Assembly (NCBI GenBank): GCA_029247265.1
Contig: JAQWLN010000010.1
Span: 30,008-94,007 of the forward strand
Length of the DNA: 64,000 bases
Reading direction: 5' to 3'
From: Fuerstiella sp.
GTDB taxonomy: Bacteria; Planctomycetota; Planctomycetia; Planctomycetales; Planctomycetaceae
Shown here: in pieces, positions 9,458-18,932 of the stretch
How the letters are laid out: the number at the start of each line of letters is the position of its first letter
Numbering within the stretch: the stretch's first letter is position 1
Notes under the pieces: model-generated
Told to the model about the DNA's origin: nothing
The model's input: the letters and a program-made list of their open reading frames with translations, nothing else
Database searches by the model: none
Made by a program: the position numbers and the translations under genes

Positions 9458-10735
9458 ATGGGTCAGAAGACACTCAAAGTTGCGATCAGCGGGACAGGCT
9501 TTGCGGGCGACTACACCGCCCGCACCTATTCCATGATGCCGCACAAGAACGGCGTTCAGGTTGAACTGGCCGGCGTTGTCTCGGGACGACTGGAAAACGC
9601 TGAACGTTTTGCTGAAGAACACAACATTCAGCACGCATACACCACGCACCAGGAAATGCTGGGTAACGCACAGCCCGACATCGACAACATCTGCTGTGCC
9701 AACTTCGCTCATGGCCCATACAGCATGGAAGCCGCCAGCGCTGGCGTTCCGGTGATCGTGCTGGAGAAACCACCCGTCATCTGGCCCGGATATCCGGAAG
9801 GTCGAACGGCGGACGCCGGTACACGAAAACGTGAGACCATGGCATACCTCACGGAAGTTCTTGACGCGGTACGAACAGGTGGTTCGAAACTTCTGTACGC
9901 GGAAGACTTCGTCTACTTCGACGGCATCAAGGGAATCGTAGAGTTATTGATCGAAGCTCGCAGCAACGGCAAGGGCAAAGTCCTGTACCAGAGAGGCGTC
10001 TGTGCTCATCAGGGTTCACATGCACCAGCTTACGACACTCCGTCCAAATCGGGCGGTGGGGCGCTGTTTAACAAAGCCTGTCATCCACTGGGCCCCACGT
10101 TGTATCTGAAACAGGTGGAAGGCATCCTGCGGGGCACCGGCCCAATTCGCCCGGTGCGAGTATCCGCTGCGGCGATGCAGATACTGAAGCATCAACCCGA
10201 AAGCAGCGGTGAGCACTTTCGAGTCATGCAGAACGTCGATGACTTCGGCAGAATCACAGTCGTGTTCGAGGACGAAACGATCGCAGAAGTCATCGGACAC
10301 GACCTGAGCATCAGCGGCATTCGCAACGAGTTCTCGGTCATCACGGACTTTGCGCAGTATGATCTGCGAGTTAACCCGAACAACGAAAACGAGCTATTCC
10401 TGCCCGATGCCGCACACGCCGGCAAAATTCTTGTGCGTGAAAAACTGCCGACGTCGCAGGGAACCAGTTTCCCGCGGCCGAATCAGTTCTACTCACACGG
10501 CTACGTCAGCGAAATGAGCGACGCCGTCGACTGCGTGCTGCAATCGGATCGTTATCCACAGTCAGGGGCAATGATGGCGTGGGACACCATGGCCGTGCTG
10601 ATGGCGTCGTACGAAAGCTCAGATGCAGGCAGCACATTCGTGGATATCGCGGAATATACGGTTGACGGCCGTAATTTCGCCTCAGCCGAAATTCCTGACC
10701 CTCGCAGGTTCGGCAGCGTCTTTCAACGGGTATGA
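9458..10735 (+). CDS. Gfo/Idh/MocA family oxidoreductase
   Basis: The 425-residue product is an NAD(P)-dependent sugar-type oxidoreductase of the Gfo/Idh/MocA family. The N-terminal Rossmann fold is clear (LKVAISGTGFAGDYTART, then the SGRLENAERFAEEHNI strand-helix). The conserved EKP motif of the nucleotide-binding domain is present in VIVLEKPPVIWP near residue 103. The start is placed at ATG 9458 because the glycine-rich loop follows immediately; an in-frame upstream ATG at 9401 would add a basic tail with no family resemblance. No signal peptide is visible, so the enzyme is probably cytoplasmic, unlike the secreted Tat-type members common in planctomycetes. The substrate is unknown. Confidence 0.88.
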   Translation: MGQKTLKVAISGTGFAGDYTARTYSMMPHKNGVQVELAGVVSGRLENAERFAEEHNIQHAYTTHQEMLGNAQPDIDNICCANFAHGPYSMEAASAGVPVIVLEKPPVIWPGYPEGRTADAGTRKRETMAYLTEVLDAVRTGGSKLLYAEDFVYFDGIKGIVELLIEARSNGKGKVLYQRGVCAHQGSHAPAYDTPSKSGGGALFNKACHPLGPTLYLKQVEGILRGTGPIRPVRVSAAAMQILKHQPESSGEHFRVMQNVDDFGRITVVFEDETIAEVIGHDLSISGIRNEFSVITDFAQYDLRVNPNNENELFLPDAAHAGKILVREKLPTSQGTSFPRPNQFYSHGYVSEMSDAVDCVLQSDRYPQSGAMMAWDTMAVLMASYESSDAGSTFVDIAEYTVDGRNFASAEIPDPRRFGSVFQRV

Positions 10736-11123
10736 AACTGACAGCCGCCCCAACCCGGTCGTGAAGTAGTCAACGTTGCCAGCGCGCCGCGATTTCTGGC
10801 AGCGTGCACGATTGAGAATTCGCCGCATTTTTCCGTTGCCAGGCAAGGCAAGGCTGCAATCGGCAGATTCTGCCGATGCTCCACGTGCAGTCAGCATCCG
10901 GCCCCGGACTTCATATTGAGGCGTTTGCCGGAATCGGTTATTGCTACGGTACTCGGGACTCTTCTGTCGAAGCGTCTCCCCTCTCTCATAAAGCAATTTC
11001 ATTGCTCATCACTACTCTCTCCCTGTCATAATTCCTGCTCACTCTCTGCAGTCGATTGGCTCAATCACTCAGACTCCTCCAATCGCCACTCACCCCAAAA
11101 GAGGCGGTTCCAGGTATAGCTCC
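10736..11123. other. Intergenic region before bamA
   Basis: These 388 bases hold no supported gene. They contain an inverted repeat at 10859-10877 (ATCGGCAG, 3-nt loop, CTGCCGAT), part of which is repeated near 24.3 kb. The promoter of bamA must lie here, but I cannot assign boxes with confidence. The segment 10960-11060 is rich in TCTC and CTCT tracts. Confidence 0.5.
10858..10873. repeat. 16-bp dispersed repeat, copy 1
   Basis: AATCGGCAGATTCTGC occurs here and again exactly at 24285-24300, both in intergenic DNA. Here the word is part of an 8-bp hairpin (10859-10877). A shared 16-mer is unlikely by chance in 64 kb, so a small dispersed element is possible. Confidence 0.5.
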
Positions 11124-13982
11124 ATGAGAAGCAATCTTTATTCGTCGCCACATCGACCGCAGTCCGACGGAAGAGCCTTTGCGCTTCTGCGCGCAGTGGC
11201 TGTACTGCTGACAACGATCGTTGGCGTCGCTATTCCGCTATGCGCGCAAGAACTTCCGGAAGCTGTGGTCGCGATTCGAATCGAAGGAAACGAAACAATT
11301 CCGCAGGACGCCATCCGGGCAAATATCACCACGCAACCGGGGCGGAACATCACGAATCGGCAGGTTCGTGAAGACAAGAGAAACCTGATGAGTACGCGTT
11401 GGTTTTACAACGTCAACGAGCGTTTCGAACCAACGGATGACGGTGTCGTCCTGATCTTTACGGTGCACGAACGTCCCATCGTTCGGCGTGTCGAATATCG
11501 GGGCATCAACAAACTGAAACTCAAAGAACTCGCATCGTGGACGAATCTGAAAAAGGGCAGTCCCTTCGACCATATGGCAAACCGCGACGCCGTCCATCGC
11601 ATCGAACAGGAATACAGGGAACGCGGCTTCAATCATATAAAGGTAACACTCGAAACGGGCGGCGATCCGTCGGACCGGGACGTCATCTTTCGAATTAACG
11701 AAGGTCCCAAGGTCCGTGTGCAGCATCGGGAATTTCAGTTTAAAGGTCCGCAACAATCCGGCGATATAACGTCGCTCTTTTCGGGACGCAAGTCGCAGGA
11801 TGGTACTGTCGGGCTTTCGCCTTCTGCCGGTCGCCTGAGAACAAAGCTGGAAACCAAAGAAGCCCTGTTCGGTTTGTTTGGAGGGTTGTTCAAACCAGAA
11901 ACCATGCAGCAGGACATCGCCAGCCTAAAGCAGTACTACCGCAGCCTGGGATTCTTTGACGTTGAAGTCGAAGCCAAACCGCTGTTTTCATCCGATCGTT
12001 CCAGCGTAAAGATTCTGTACACGATCAACGAGGGCATTCCATTCAAGATCCGAAACATCACAGTGAACGGCAATAATGTTATTCCCGGCAAACAGCTGCG
12101 ACAGAATGCGCAGTTGCGACCAGGCCAATATTTTAATTCGCTGCCATTGTCGAAAGACGTTCAGCAAATGCTGGATCAGTACGGTGACCGCGGTCATTAC
12201 TTCGCGTCGGTGGTTCCAGTGCCGCAGTTTACTGAAAAAGCAGGTGAGCTGGATCTGGTCTTCGAAATCGATGAAGACCGCCCCCGATATGTCAGAAACA
12301 TCAACCCAACTCTGCAGGGCGACCATCCGCATACCATGGAAGTCGTCCCACTGAATCAATTTCAGATGGAGCCTGGCGATCTGGCTAATCCGAAGCTGAT
12401 CCGTCGAGGTCGCAGCCGCATCAACGGAAGCGGGCTGTTTGAAGGCGTTCAGGTCGAGGTTATCCCCGTTGATCCGAACCAGACAATGCCGGCGTCCATG
12501 TCTCGCACCATTCGCGGGCAGTCAGGAGCAGGATATACGCCGGCCTGGACACAACTGTTTGATGTCTCAAAACCGATCACCCGATCAACGAAAGCGCCTG
12601 GGGGACATACATTCCCGTCACCCGCCAAGGCACCTGAGCAGTCGCGGACGTCCGTGAAGGCCGTAAACCAGCAGGTGTCCCTGCTGCACGATCCAGACAT
12701 GCCATCGGTGGTCAAGTATCGAACCACTCAGCCAACGGAAATGTTTTACCGGCCGCAGTCGTCGTTACTGGTATCTTCCTTCGCGTCAACAACGCACGAC
12801 GATATCGTCGTGCGAGGGCAAAGCCCGCAGGGCGACTTCTACCCGGATCCAGGTCGGGGCAATGCGATGCTGGAAGGCAGTCCTTACAACAATCAGTTCG
12901 AAGCACTGCCACCTGGCTGGGTCGACATCAACATTGATGCCGCTGAGGGCCGTACCGGACGTCTGATGTTCGGTGCGGGCGTAAACAGCGATGCCGGGAT
13001 CGTTGGCTCGTTTGTCTGGGACGAACGCAACTTCAACCTGTTTGCACCTCCCAGAACATTCGCCGATATCATCGAAGGGCGCGCGTGGCGAGGTGGTGGA
13101 CAGAGATTTCGCGCTGAGGCAGCACCGGGGGATCAGGTCAGCCGCTATGCCCTGAGCTGGACGGATCCCTACTTCCTATACACCGACTACAGCCTGAGCC
13201 TCAGCGGGTTCTACTTTAACCGTTTCTATCCGGACTGGGACGAAACCCGCCTTGGCGGTCGCGTCGCCCTCGGCAAGCAGCTCACCCCTGAATGGTCTAT
13301 CAACGGCGCGCTTCGTCTGGAAGACGTGGAAATCACCCGCGTCACCATTCCGACGCCTCCCGCACTGGCCAGTGTGGTGGGAAACAACTTCCTGTCCACC
13401 TTCCGAACCTCTGTGTCTCACGATACACGTGACTCAACATTGATGCCTGGAGAAGGACATTTCGTCGATCTGGCCTATGAACAGGCCTTCGGAGATTTCA
13501 ACTATCCGCGTTTTGACACGGAAATGCGGCAATACATCACCATGCACAGCCGGCCGGACGGCAGTGGACGACAGGTGATGACTTTTGCCGGAAACCTGGG
13601 CTGGAGCGGAGACAGTACGCCGGTCTTCGAACGCTACTTCGCCGGCGGCTTTCAGTCGTTCCGCGGATTTGCCTTTCGTGGTGTCACTCCACGAGTCGGC
13701 GGCGTCGCCGTTGGTGGCACGTGGCAGATGCTTGGTACAGTGGAATATCGTGTTCCCGTCACGGCCGACGACATGATCAACGTCGTCGCGTTCAGCGATG
13801 TCGGTACAGTCGAGCCTGACGTGTCCATTGACAACTTTCGAGTCACCGTCGGTGTCGGCCTGAGAGTGGTCGTACCTGCGATGGGCCCCGTCCCGCTGGC
13901 CTTCGACTTTGGCTTCCCGATCAAAAGCAGCCCCTTCGACGACGAACGAATCTTCAGCTTCTACGTTGGTATCAACCGGTAA
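11124..13982 (+). CDS. bamA: Outer-membrane assembly factor BamA / Omp85
   Basis: The 952-residue protein is an Omp85-family protein, expected to insert beta-barrel proteins into the outer membrane. After a signal peptide (hydrophobic AVAVLLTTIVGVAIPLCA) several POTRA domains follow, roughly residues 50-430 (for example IRIEGNETIPQDAIRANI and VEYRGINKLKLKELA). A Pro/Ser/Thr-rich, probably disordered stretch lies at about 450-600. The C-terminal barrel (about 610-952) starts near GRLMFGAGVNSDAGIVGSF and contains the conserved GGFQSFRGF motif for the lid-lock region and ends in an aromatic-containing strand (FSFYVGINR). It is longer than typical proteobacterial BamA (about 800) because of the linker. 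It supports a Gram-negative-type envelope. Confidence 0.92.
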   Translation: MRSNLYSSPHRPQSDGRAFALLRAVAVLLTTIVGVAIPLCAQELPEAVVAIRIEGNETIPQDAIRANITTQPGRNITNRQVREDKRNLMSTRWFYNVNERFEPTDDGVVLIFTVHERPIVRRVEYRGINKLKLKELASWTNLKKGSPFDHMANRDAVHRIEQEYRERGFNHIKVTLETGGDPSDRDVIFRINEGPKVRVQHREFQFKGPQQSGDITSLFSGRKSQDGTVGLSPSAGRLRTKLETKEALFGLFGGLFKPETMQQDIASLKQYYRSLGFFDVEVEAKPLFSSDRSSVKILYTINEGIPFKIRNITVNGNNVIPGKQLRQNAQLRPGQYFNSLPLSKDVQQMLDQYGDRGHYFASVVPVPQFTEKAGELDLVFEIDEDRPRYVRNINPTLQGDHPHTMEVVPLNQFQMEPGDLANPKLIRRGRSRINGSGLFEGVQVEVIPVDPNQTMPASMSRTIRGQSGAGYTPAWTQLFDVSKPITRSTKAPGGHTFPSPAKAPEQSRTSVKAVNQQVSLLHDPDMPSVVKYRTTQPTEMFYRPQSSLLVSSFASTTHDDIVVRGQSPQGDFYPDPGRGNAMLEGSPYNNQFEALPPGWVDINIDAAEGRTGRLMFGAGVNSDAGIVGSFVWDERNFNLFAPPRTFADIIEGRAWRGGGQRFRAEAAPGDQVSRYALSWTDPYFLYTDYSLSLSGFYFNRFYPDWDETRLGGRVALGKQLTPEWSINGALRLEDVEITRVTIPTPPALASVVGNNFLSTFRTSVSHDTRDSTLMPGEGHFVDLAYEQAFGDFNYPRFDTEMRQYITMHSRPDGSGRQVMTFAGNLGWSGDSTPVFERYFAGGFQSFRGFAFRGVTPRVGGVAVGGTWQMLGTVEYRVPVTADDMINVVAFSDVGTVEPDVSIDNFRVTVGVGLRVVVPAMGPVPLAFDFGFPIKSSPFDDERIFSFYVGINR

Positions 13983-14117
13983 CAACGTATATCGAAGGCC
14001 TGCCACTGTAAGATTCTCAGACCAGACCGTTGATTCATTGTCTTTTTCTTCCAGGCACAGTTTCACGGAACTACGTCACTTCAGCCTGGTGTTCCGTGCG
14101 CTGCGAAGGAAGGGTCT

Positions 14118-15173
14118 TTGAATACTCGGTTGCATCAAAAAGACGAAGTCACCGAAACGCTGAAACAGAACGCAGCTGAATTGGGGTTTCAGCATCTTGG
14201 CATCGCTCCAGCCATTTCCCCGCCCGGATACCATCCCCTGCTGGAATGGATCGCCAGCGGACACGCGGCAGATATGAACTGGATCGCACGGCGAAAAGAC
14301 GCCTACCGACACCCGGACGGAGTTCTTCCCAACACACGCAGCGTCATTGTCGCTGCGATGAACTACCACAACCACAGCCCTCAGCCGCAATCCGCTCGTA
14401 TCTCGCGCTATGCATGGGGTTCTGAAGACTATCACACCCTTCTGCGTCGGCGGCTGAAGAAACTGGCGGTGCTGCTTCGCACGACGTGGCCGACCGAACG
14501 CACTCGAGTTGTCGTCGACACAGCGCCGCTGATGGAACGCGATTTCGCCAGACTGGCAGGGGTCGGCTGGGTCGGCAAAAACACTATGCTGATCAGTCGC
14601 AACATCGGCAGCTGGTTTTTTCTTGGTGCCATTCTGACAACTGCCGAACTGGTCTACGACCAGCCTTTTGATAGTGACTACTGCGGAACATGCACAAAGT
14701 GCCTGCAGGCCTGTCCCACCGACGCATTCCCGGAACCGCACGTGCTGGATTCCAATCGGTGCATCAGCTACCTGACGATCGAACGACGAGACAAATCGAT
14801 TGACGAAAATCTCAGGACTGGAATCGGCGACTGGCTGTTTGGCTGTGACATCTGTCAGGAAGTATGTCCCTGGAATCGATTCGCTCCAAACAACAGCGAC
14901 ACGGCATTCGAGCCGCGTGAAGACCTGATCGCCCCGGACCTGGTGCAGCTGCTTTCGATGGACAACGATATATTCAAGCAGCAGTTTTCCGGCACGCCGC
15001 TGGAACGAACGGGCCGCGACGTCATCGTTCGGAACGCCGCGATCGTCGCCGGCAACCAGCGCTGTGCCAACGCGATTCCTCAGCTCACCCGACTTCTGGA
15101 CGACGGGTCGGACCTCGTTCGTGAAGCTGCAGGCTGGGCAATCGAACAGATCAGCACGAATTCTGTACAGTGA
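14118..15173 (+). CDS. queG: Epoxyqueuosine reductase
   Basis: The 351-residue protein matches QueG, the cobalamin- and iron-sulfur-dependent enzyme of the last step of queuosine tRNA modification. The catalytic region VVDTAPLMERDFA is present near residue 135, followed by GWVGKNTMLI. Two [4Fe-4S] ferredoxin motifs are visible: CGTCTKCLQACPTDAF near 192 and CDICQEVCPWN near 245. A HEAT-like C-terminal repeat (VRNAAIVAGNQ, LVREAAGWAIEQ) completes the usual architecture. The start is a TTG supported by an excellent Shine-Dalgarno (AAGGAAGGG) a few bases upstream; no ATG fits the conserved N-terminus. It stands alone, 135 nt after bamA. Confidence 0.95.
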   Translation: MNTRLHQKDEVTETLKQNAAELGFQHLGIAPAISPPGYHPLLEWIASGHAADMNWIARRKDAYRHPDGVLPNTRSVIVAAMNYHNHSPQPQSARISRYAWGSEDYHTLLRRRLKKLAVLLRTTWPTERTRVVVDTAPLMERDFARLAGVGWVGKNTMLISRNIGSWFFLGAILTTAELVYDQPFDSDYCGTCTKCLQACPTDAFPEPHVLDSNRCISYLTIERRDKSIDENLRTGIGDWLFGCDICQEVCPWNRFAPNNSDTAFEPREDLIAPDLVQLLSMDNDIFKQQFSGTPLERTGRDVIVRNAAIVAGNQRCANAIPQLTRLLDDGSDLVREAAGWAIEQISTNSVQ

Positions 15174-15288
15174 ACAAATATTGCCACGTTCTGGAGCCCT
15201 GGGGAAATATGTTTGCCCCAGCAACGAACAGCTGGCTGCATAGGCCTACGGTGACGGACGGGACTACTGAAACAGAAGAATTGACGTG

Positions 15289-17115
15289 ATGGCAGAAGAC
15301 GAAGACAGACACCTTGACAATCACAGGCACGAACAGTTGCCAAAGTCCTCAGTCTTCCGGTGCCTGCTGGCGTTCGCATGCAGTCATGTTGCAGCACCGT
15401 ACGCGGCGGCACGAGTCACGATTCAGTGTCTACTGACAGGTACGATCCATCTCGCATTTGCGTTGTTTGCCGGCATCGTGATCATTGTCGGCGCTGTGCT
15501 GGCATATCGTCAGTTGGTCGATCAGCCGCTACGACGTAAAAGGCTGTTCGGCCTGACCGGCATTGTGCTTTGGGTCGTGATGGCATTCGTGCAGCTGGCG
15601 ATCGTCGCAGATTCGACTGTCCCTGTAATCATTCTCGGAAGTCTGTGGGCAGTCGGAACGGTGTGGGTTGCGTGGTCTGTCTGGGCGTTCAGTTTCTTTC
15701 GCGCAGGCGGCGTGGCCGTTGGTTCCGGCATCGTCGGACTGGGGCTCGTTTTACTGTGGAGTTTGATTGATGTCACGGGACTTACGGGTGATGCCAAGGT
15801 TGAATTCGCGTGGCGCAGAGACAGAGATTCGCTCACGGAGTCACCAGCAACCGTGTCGGGAACGGTATCGACAATCGGATCAGTGGTCTGGCCGGGATAT
15901 CTCGGCAGCAAACGCGACGGCCAGGTTTCCGACGTTGATGTGAACGACGACTGGGCCTCGCATCCGCCCCGGGAATTATGGAGAAAGAGCTGCGGGCACG
16001 GCTGGGGTTCTTTTGCGGCAACGGAAACCACGCTGTTCGGGCAGGAACAATTAGACGACACCGATTGTGTGACCGCCCGTGACTTGAACACCGGTGACGT
16101 AATCTGGACAGCATCCGATTATCGCCCTGGATTTAAGAGTGGCATGGGAGGGCATGGCCCACGCGCGACGCCGACCCTGCACGTGACCACCGACGGGGAC
16201 ACAACAAACGTTGCTTTGTTTTCGATCGGCCCCACGGGACTGCTGAGCTGTCTGGATGCCAACGATGGCCGGGGCATCTGGCAAACAGACGTGACGGCCC
16301 TTTTTCCCGGTGACAATCTTTCTCACGGCGTTTGCGGTTCGCCACTTGTCGTCGACAACACGGTCGTGGTCTGTCCACCCGCACCACAGGGGCCGTGCCT
16401 CGCGGCATTCGACATGGCGGACGGAAAGCTTGTATGGCAATGTAAGTCTGACTGGAGAGCAAGCTACGCGTCGCCCTGTCTGCTGACTATCTGCGATCAC
16501 CCTCAGATCGTACTGCATGCTGGCCCGGGAGTACTGGCAGTGGATCCAGCAGACGGTCGAGTGCTGTGGAAATTCGCATGGACAAACGAGTGGGACAACA
16601 ATGCAACGCAACCACAGCGACTGTCGGAACACCCTGACGACTTGCTAATTGCGACCGGTTATCGCGGCGGAGCCGTTCGTCTGTCGTTTAGTGTGGACGG
16701 TGAGGGACACGTGCGGCCACAGGAAATCTGGAAGACATCGTCGACTATGAGGACGAAGTTCTGCAACTTCGCCCAATTCGGCAACGTACTGGTCGGACTG
16801 GACAATGGTATTCTGTGTGGTGTCGACGCAGAGACCGGCACGCGACTCTGGAAAAACGGACGTTACGGTCACGGGCAGATGCTGACGGTCGGTGAGCATT
16901 TGATGGTGATGGAAGAACGAGGTCGCTTGCACCTGTTAAGACCAGATGCCACGGGACATCACCCACTCGGCAATGTGGCCGCGCTCGACAGAAAGACGTG
17001 GAACCACCCTGTTCTTGTCGACAGTCGCCTGATCCTGCGGAACGATCAGGAAATCGTCTGTCTGCAACTGTCATCGAGTGATTCGGATGCGCCGACGACT
17101 GCACCGCATCAATAA
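15289..17115 (+). CDS. Membrane-anchored PQQ-like beta-propeller protein
   Basis: The 608-residue protein has an N-terminal membrane region with four or five hydrophobic segments (about residues 45-165, e.g. LAFALFAGIVIIVGAVLAY) and a large extracytoplasmic PQQ-type propeller. The propeller starts at the diverged family opening VVWPGYLGSKRDGQVSD. Blade repeats are visible, e.g. ARDLNTGDVIWTA, LDANDGRGIWQTD, VDPADGRVLWKF and VDAETGTRLWKN. Such proteins are common in planctomycetes and resemble BamB; most have no proven enzyme activity. The start is ATG 15289; GTG 15286 would add one residue. The multi-pass membrane anchor is unusual compared with the usual signal-peptide forms. Confidence 0.85.
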   Translation: MAEDEDRHLDNHRHEQLPKSSVFRCLLAFACSHVAAPYAAARVTIQCLLTGTIHLAFALFAGIVIIVGAVLAYRQLVDQPLRRKRLFGLTGIVLWVVMAFVQLAIVADSTVPVIILGSLWAVGTVWVAWSVWAFSFFRAGGVAVGSGIVGLGLVLLWSLIDVTGLTGDAKVEFAWRRDRDSLTESPATVSGTVSTIGSVVWPGYLGSKRDGQVSDVDVNDDWASHPPRELWRKSCGHGWGSFAATETTLFGQEQLDDTDCVTARDLNTGDVIWTASDYRPGFKSGMGGHGPRATPTLHVTTDGDTTNVALFSIGPTGLLSCLDANDGRGIWQTDVTALFPGDNLSHGVCGSPLVVDNTVVVCPPAPQGPCLAAFDMADGKLVWQCKSDWRASYASPCLLTICDHPQIVLHAGPGVLAVDPADGRVLWKFAWTNEWDNNATQPQRLSEHPDDLLIATGYRGGAVRLSFSVDGEGHVRPQEIWKTSSTMRTKFCNFAQFGNVLVGLDNGILCGVDAETGTRLWKNGRYGHGQMLTVGEHLMVMEERGRLHLLRPDATGHHPLGNVAALDRKTWNHPVLVDSRLILRNDQEIVCLQLSSSDSDAPTTAPHQ

Positions 17116-17164
17116 CGACCTGACACAATCATCCGGGCCTCTATTTGTCCAGGTCTCGAATCGT

Positions 17165-17866
17165 TCAACGCGATATCTGTTCGTCATTGAATCGACGGAT
17201 GAGTGGCTCAAGTTTTGAGCCCAGGCTCTGCCGCACCCAGCGTTCAGTCAATTCGCCATGTTCCGTATCGGTAAGCTGCCAGTCAATGTCCGACGCATGC
17301 AGCAATGTGGCGAGGTGCTGCAGAATGACGGCGGCAGAAACTGAGACATTGAAACTCTCAGTAAATCCAAACATCGGGATGTGGATCAAGTCGTCGGATT
17401 CTGAGATCGCCTCATCGCTGACACCAATCTGCTCTGCACCAAACACAATCGCCGTTTTTTGATCAAACGGCACCTGCGATAACGGGAGACTGTCCTGCCG
17501 CGGCGACGTGGACAGGACGCGAAACCCATTTTCCTTCAGGTGACGGATGCAGTCCACTGAGATATTCGACGGTGGCCGATCCGATGAATCCGGCTCCGAT
17601 CGGTAGTTGTGAACCGTCAACCACTTGCTGGCCCCCAGTGCGACTTCGGGATTCGGAGCAAAACTGTTCAGCGACTCAATGACATGCACATCCTGGATGC
17701 CCAGGCAGTCGCAGGTCCGCAGGACGGCGCTGGCGTTGTGTTCGTGATAGACATTTTCCAGCACGACCGTCAGATGACGCGTGCGGAACTTCACAACATC
17801 GTTAAAGCGCTGGAGACGGTCGTCTGTCAGACATTGCTTTAGATATTCAGAAAGAGCCTGAGACAT
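17165..17866 (-). CDS. trmH: tRNA/rRNA 2'-O-methyltransferase, TrmH-type (SpoU family)
   Basis: The 233-residue protein is a SPOUT-fold methyltransferase of the TrmH class, which methylates the ribose of G18 in tRNA. All three SpoU motifs are seen: motif 1 ENVYHEHNASAVLRTCDCLG near residues 36-55, motif 2 IVFGAEQIGVSDEAI near 140, and motif 3 IPMFGFTESFNVSVSAAVIL near 162. Motif 3 has F in SFNVS where SLNVS is usual. The start follows a GGAG sequence and lies 10 nt after the stop of the MscS gene, so the two genes are probably co-transcribed. G18 tRNA is the most likely substrate but is not proven. Confidence 0.88.
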   Translation of the reverse strand: MSQALSEYLKQCLTDDRLQRFNDVVKFRTRHLTVVLENVYHEHNASAVLRTCDCLGIQDVHVIESLNSFAPNPEVALGASKWLTVHNYRSEPDSSDRPPSNISVDCIRHLKENGFRVLSTSPRQDSLPLSQVPFDQKTAIVFGAEQIGVSDEAISESDDLIHIPMFGFTESFNVSVSAAVILQHLATLLHASDIDWQLTDTEHGELTERWVRQSLGSKLEPLIRRFNDEQISR

Positions 17867-17876
17867 CGCTCCGCGG

Positions 17877-18818
17877 TCATGCAGCCTTCAGAATGGTTGC
17901 CGATTGATCAGCCGCGTCAGGGCGATGAACGAACAGGTCCTGCGATGGAAACGGTATCGTAAAGCCACATTCGTCAAATGTCAGCTTTATCCGCTCAGTC
18001 AGATCAAAACGAACAGCCCAGTATTCGTGACTGGAAACCCACGGACGCACCACAAAGTTGACACTGCTGTCGCCAAGTTCAGAGACAGCGACAATGGGTT
18101 CGGGATCAGTCAGCACCCGAGCGTCTTCTGTCAATAGATCCTGCAACACCTTTTTCACAGCTTTCAGGTCGTCGTTATAACCGCACCCCACGACCAGATC
18201 GATTCGTCGCTGTGGTTCTGCGGAATAGTTCTTGATGGTACCGTCCGTCATCTTCGAATTCGGCACAATGATCCTGACGTTGTCGAGAGTCAGCAGGATT
18301 GTGTTGCAAATCTGAATTTCGACAACTGTACCGGTAAGGGATTCGATTTCCACAACATCACCAACTCGAAACGGTTTGAAGAAAACCAGCATGACTCCGG
18401 CCGCCAGATTGCCCAGCGATCGCTGCAAGGCAAAACCAATCGCGAACCCGGTGGCCGCAAGAACTGCTGTAAGCCCTGTCGTGTCGACGCCCAGAGCCTG
18501 CACTGCAGCGACGCAGACCAGAGTGAACAACAGCATGTAGATCAGGTTGTTCAGGAACCCCAACAGTGTTTCATCAACCTTCGCCTTTCTGGCACCTCGT
18601 ATGAGCGCACCGGTCACCGCCCTCGCCAGCCACTTGCCGATCATAAAAACGGCGATCGCATACAGCAGTTTGGGTGCGTACTGGATTATCTGAACGATCA
18701 GCCAACTGAACGTCAGGTGAGAGTGCAGCCAATTCAATGACGCGTCGATCAGACTTTGCTTCTGTCCTGCCTCTGGAGCAAGCGTCTGAGCCAGCATAAT
18801 TACATGAAGTGCGTTCAT
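17877..18818 (-). CDS. Small-conductance mechanosensitive channel, MscS family
   Basis: The 313-residue membrane protein has the MscS architecture: three hydrophobic segments (about residues 42-65, 90-115 and 120-150), with the pore-lining helix GLTAVLAATGFAIGFALQRS, then the beta domain (FKPFRVGDVVEIESLTGTV, VRIIVPNSKM) and a C-terminal alpha/beta domain. These channels open on membrane stretch and release osmolytes after hypo-osmotic shock. The length is close to E. coli MscS (286). It is the first gene of a probable two-gene unit with trmH. Confidence 0.92.
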   Translation of the reverse strand: MNALHVIMLAQTLAPEAGQKQSLIDASLNWLHSHLTFSWLIVQIIQYAPKLLYAIAVFMIGKWLARAVTGALIRGARKAKVDETLLGFLNNLIYMLLFTLVCVAAVQALGVDTTGLTAVLAATGFAIGFALQRSLGNLAAGVMLVFFKPFRVGDVVEIESLTGTVVEIQICNTILLTLDNVRIIVPNSKMTDGTIKNYSAEPQRRIDLVVGCGYNDDLKAVKKVLQDLLTEDARVLTDPEPIVAVSELGDSSVNFVVRPWVSSHEYWAVRFDLTERIKLTFDECGFTIPFPSQDLFVHRPDAADQSATILKAA

Positions 18819-18932
18819 CGCAGTAGATTCCGTTCATCGTGCGTCACGTCTGGAAGAATGCGAAATTTACGCCATCTCGACGATCCGGTAAACAGGTGTT
18901 GCGACACGGGTCAGAGGCAAAAACGCTTATAT

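Noticed and set aside
14076..15224. 382-codon open frame antisense to queG
   Set aside because: It mirrors the conserved QueG gene exactly and its product shows no fold-like pattern; a shadow of codon bias.
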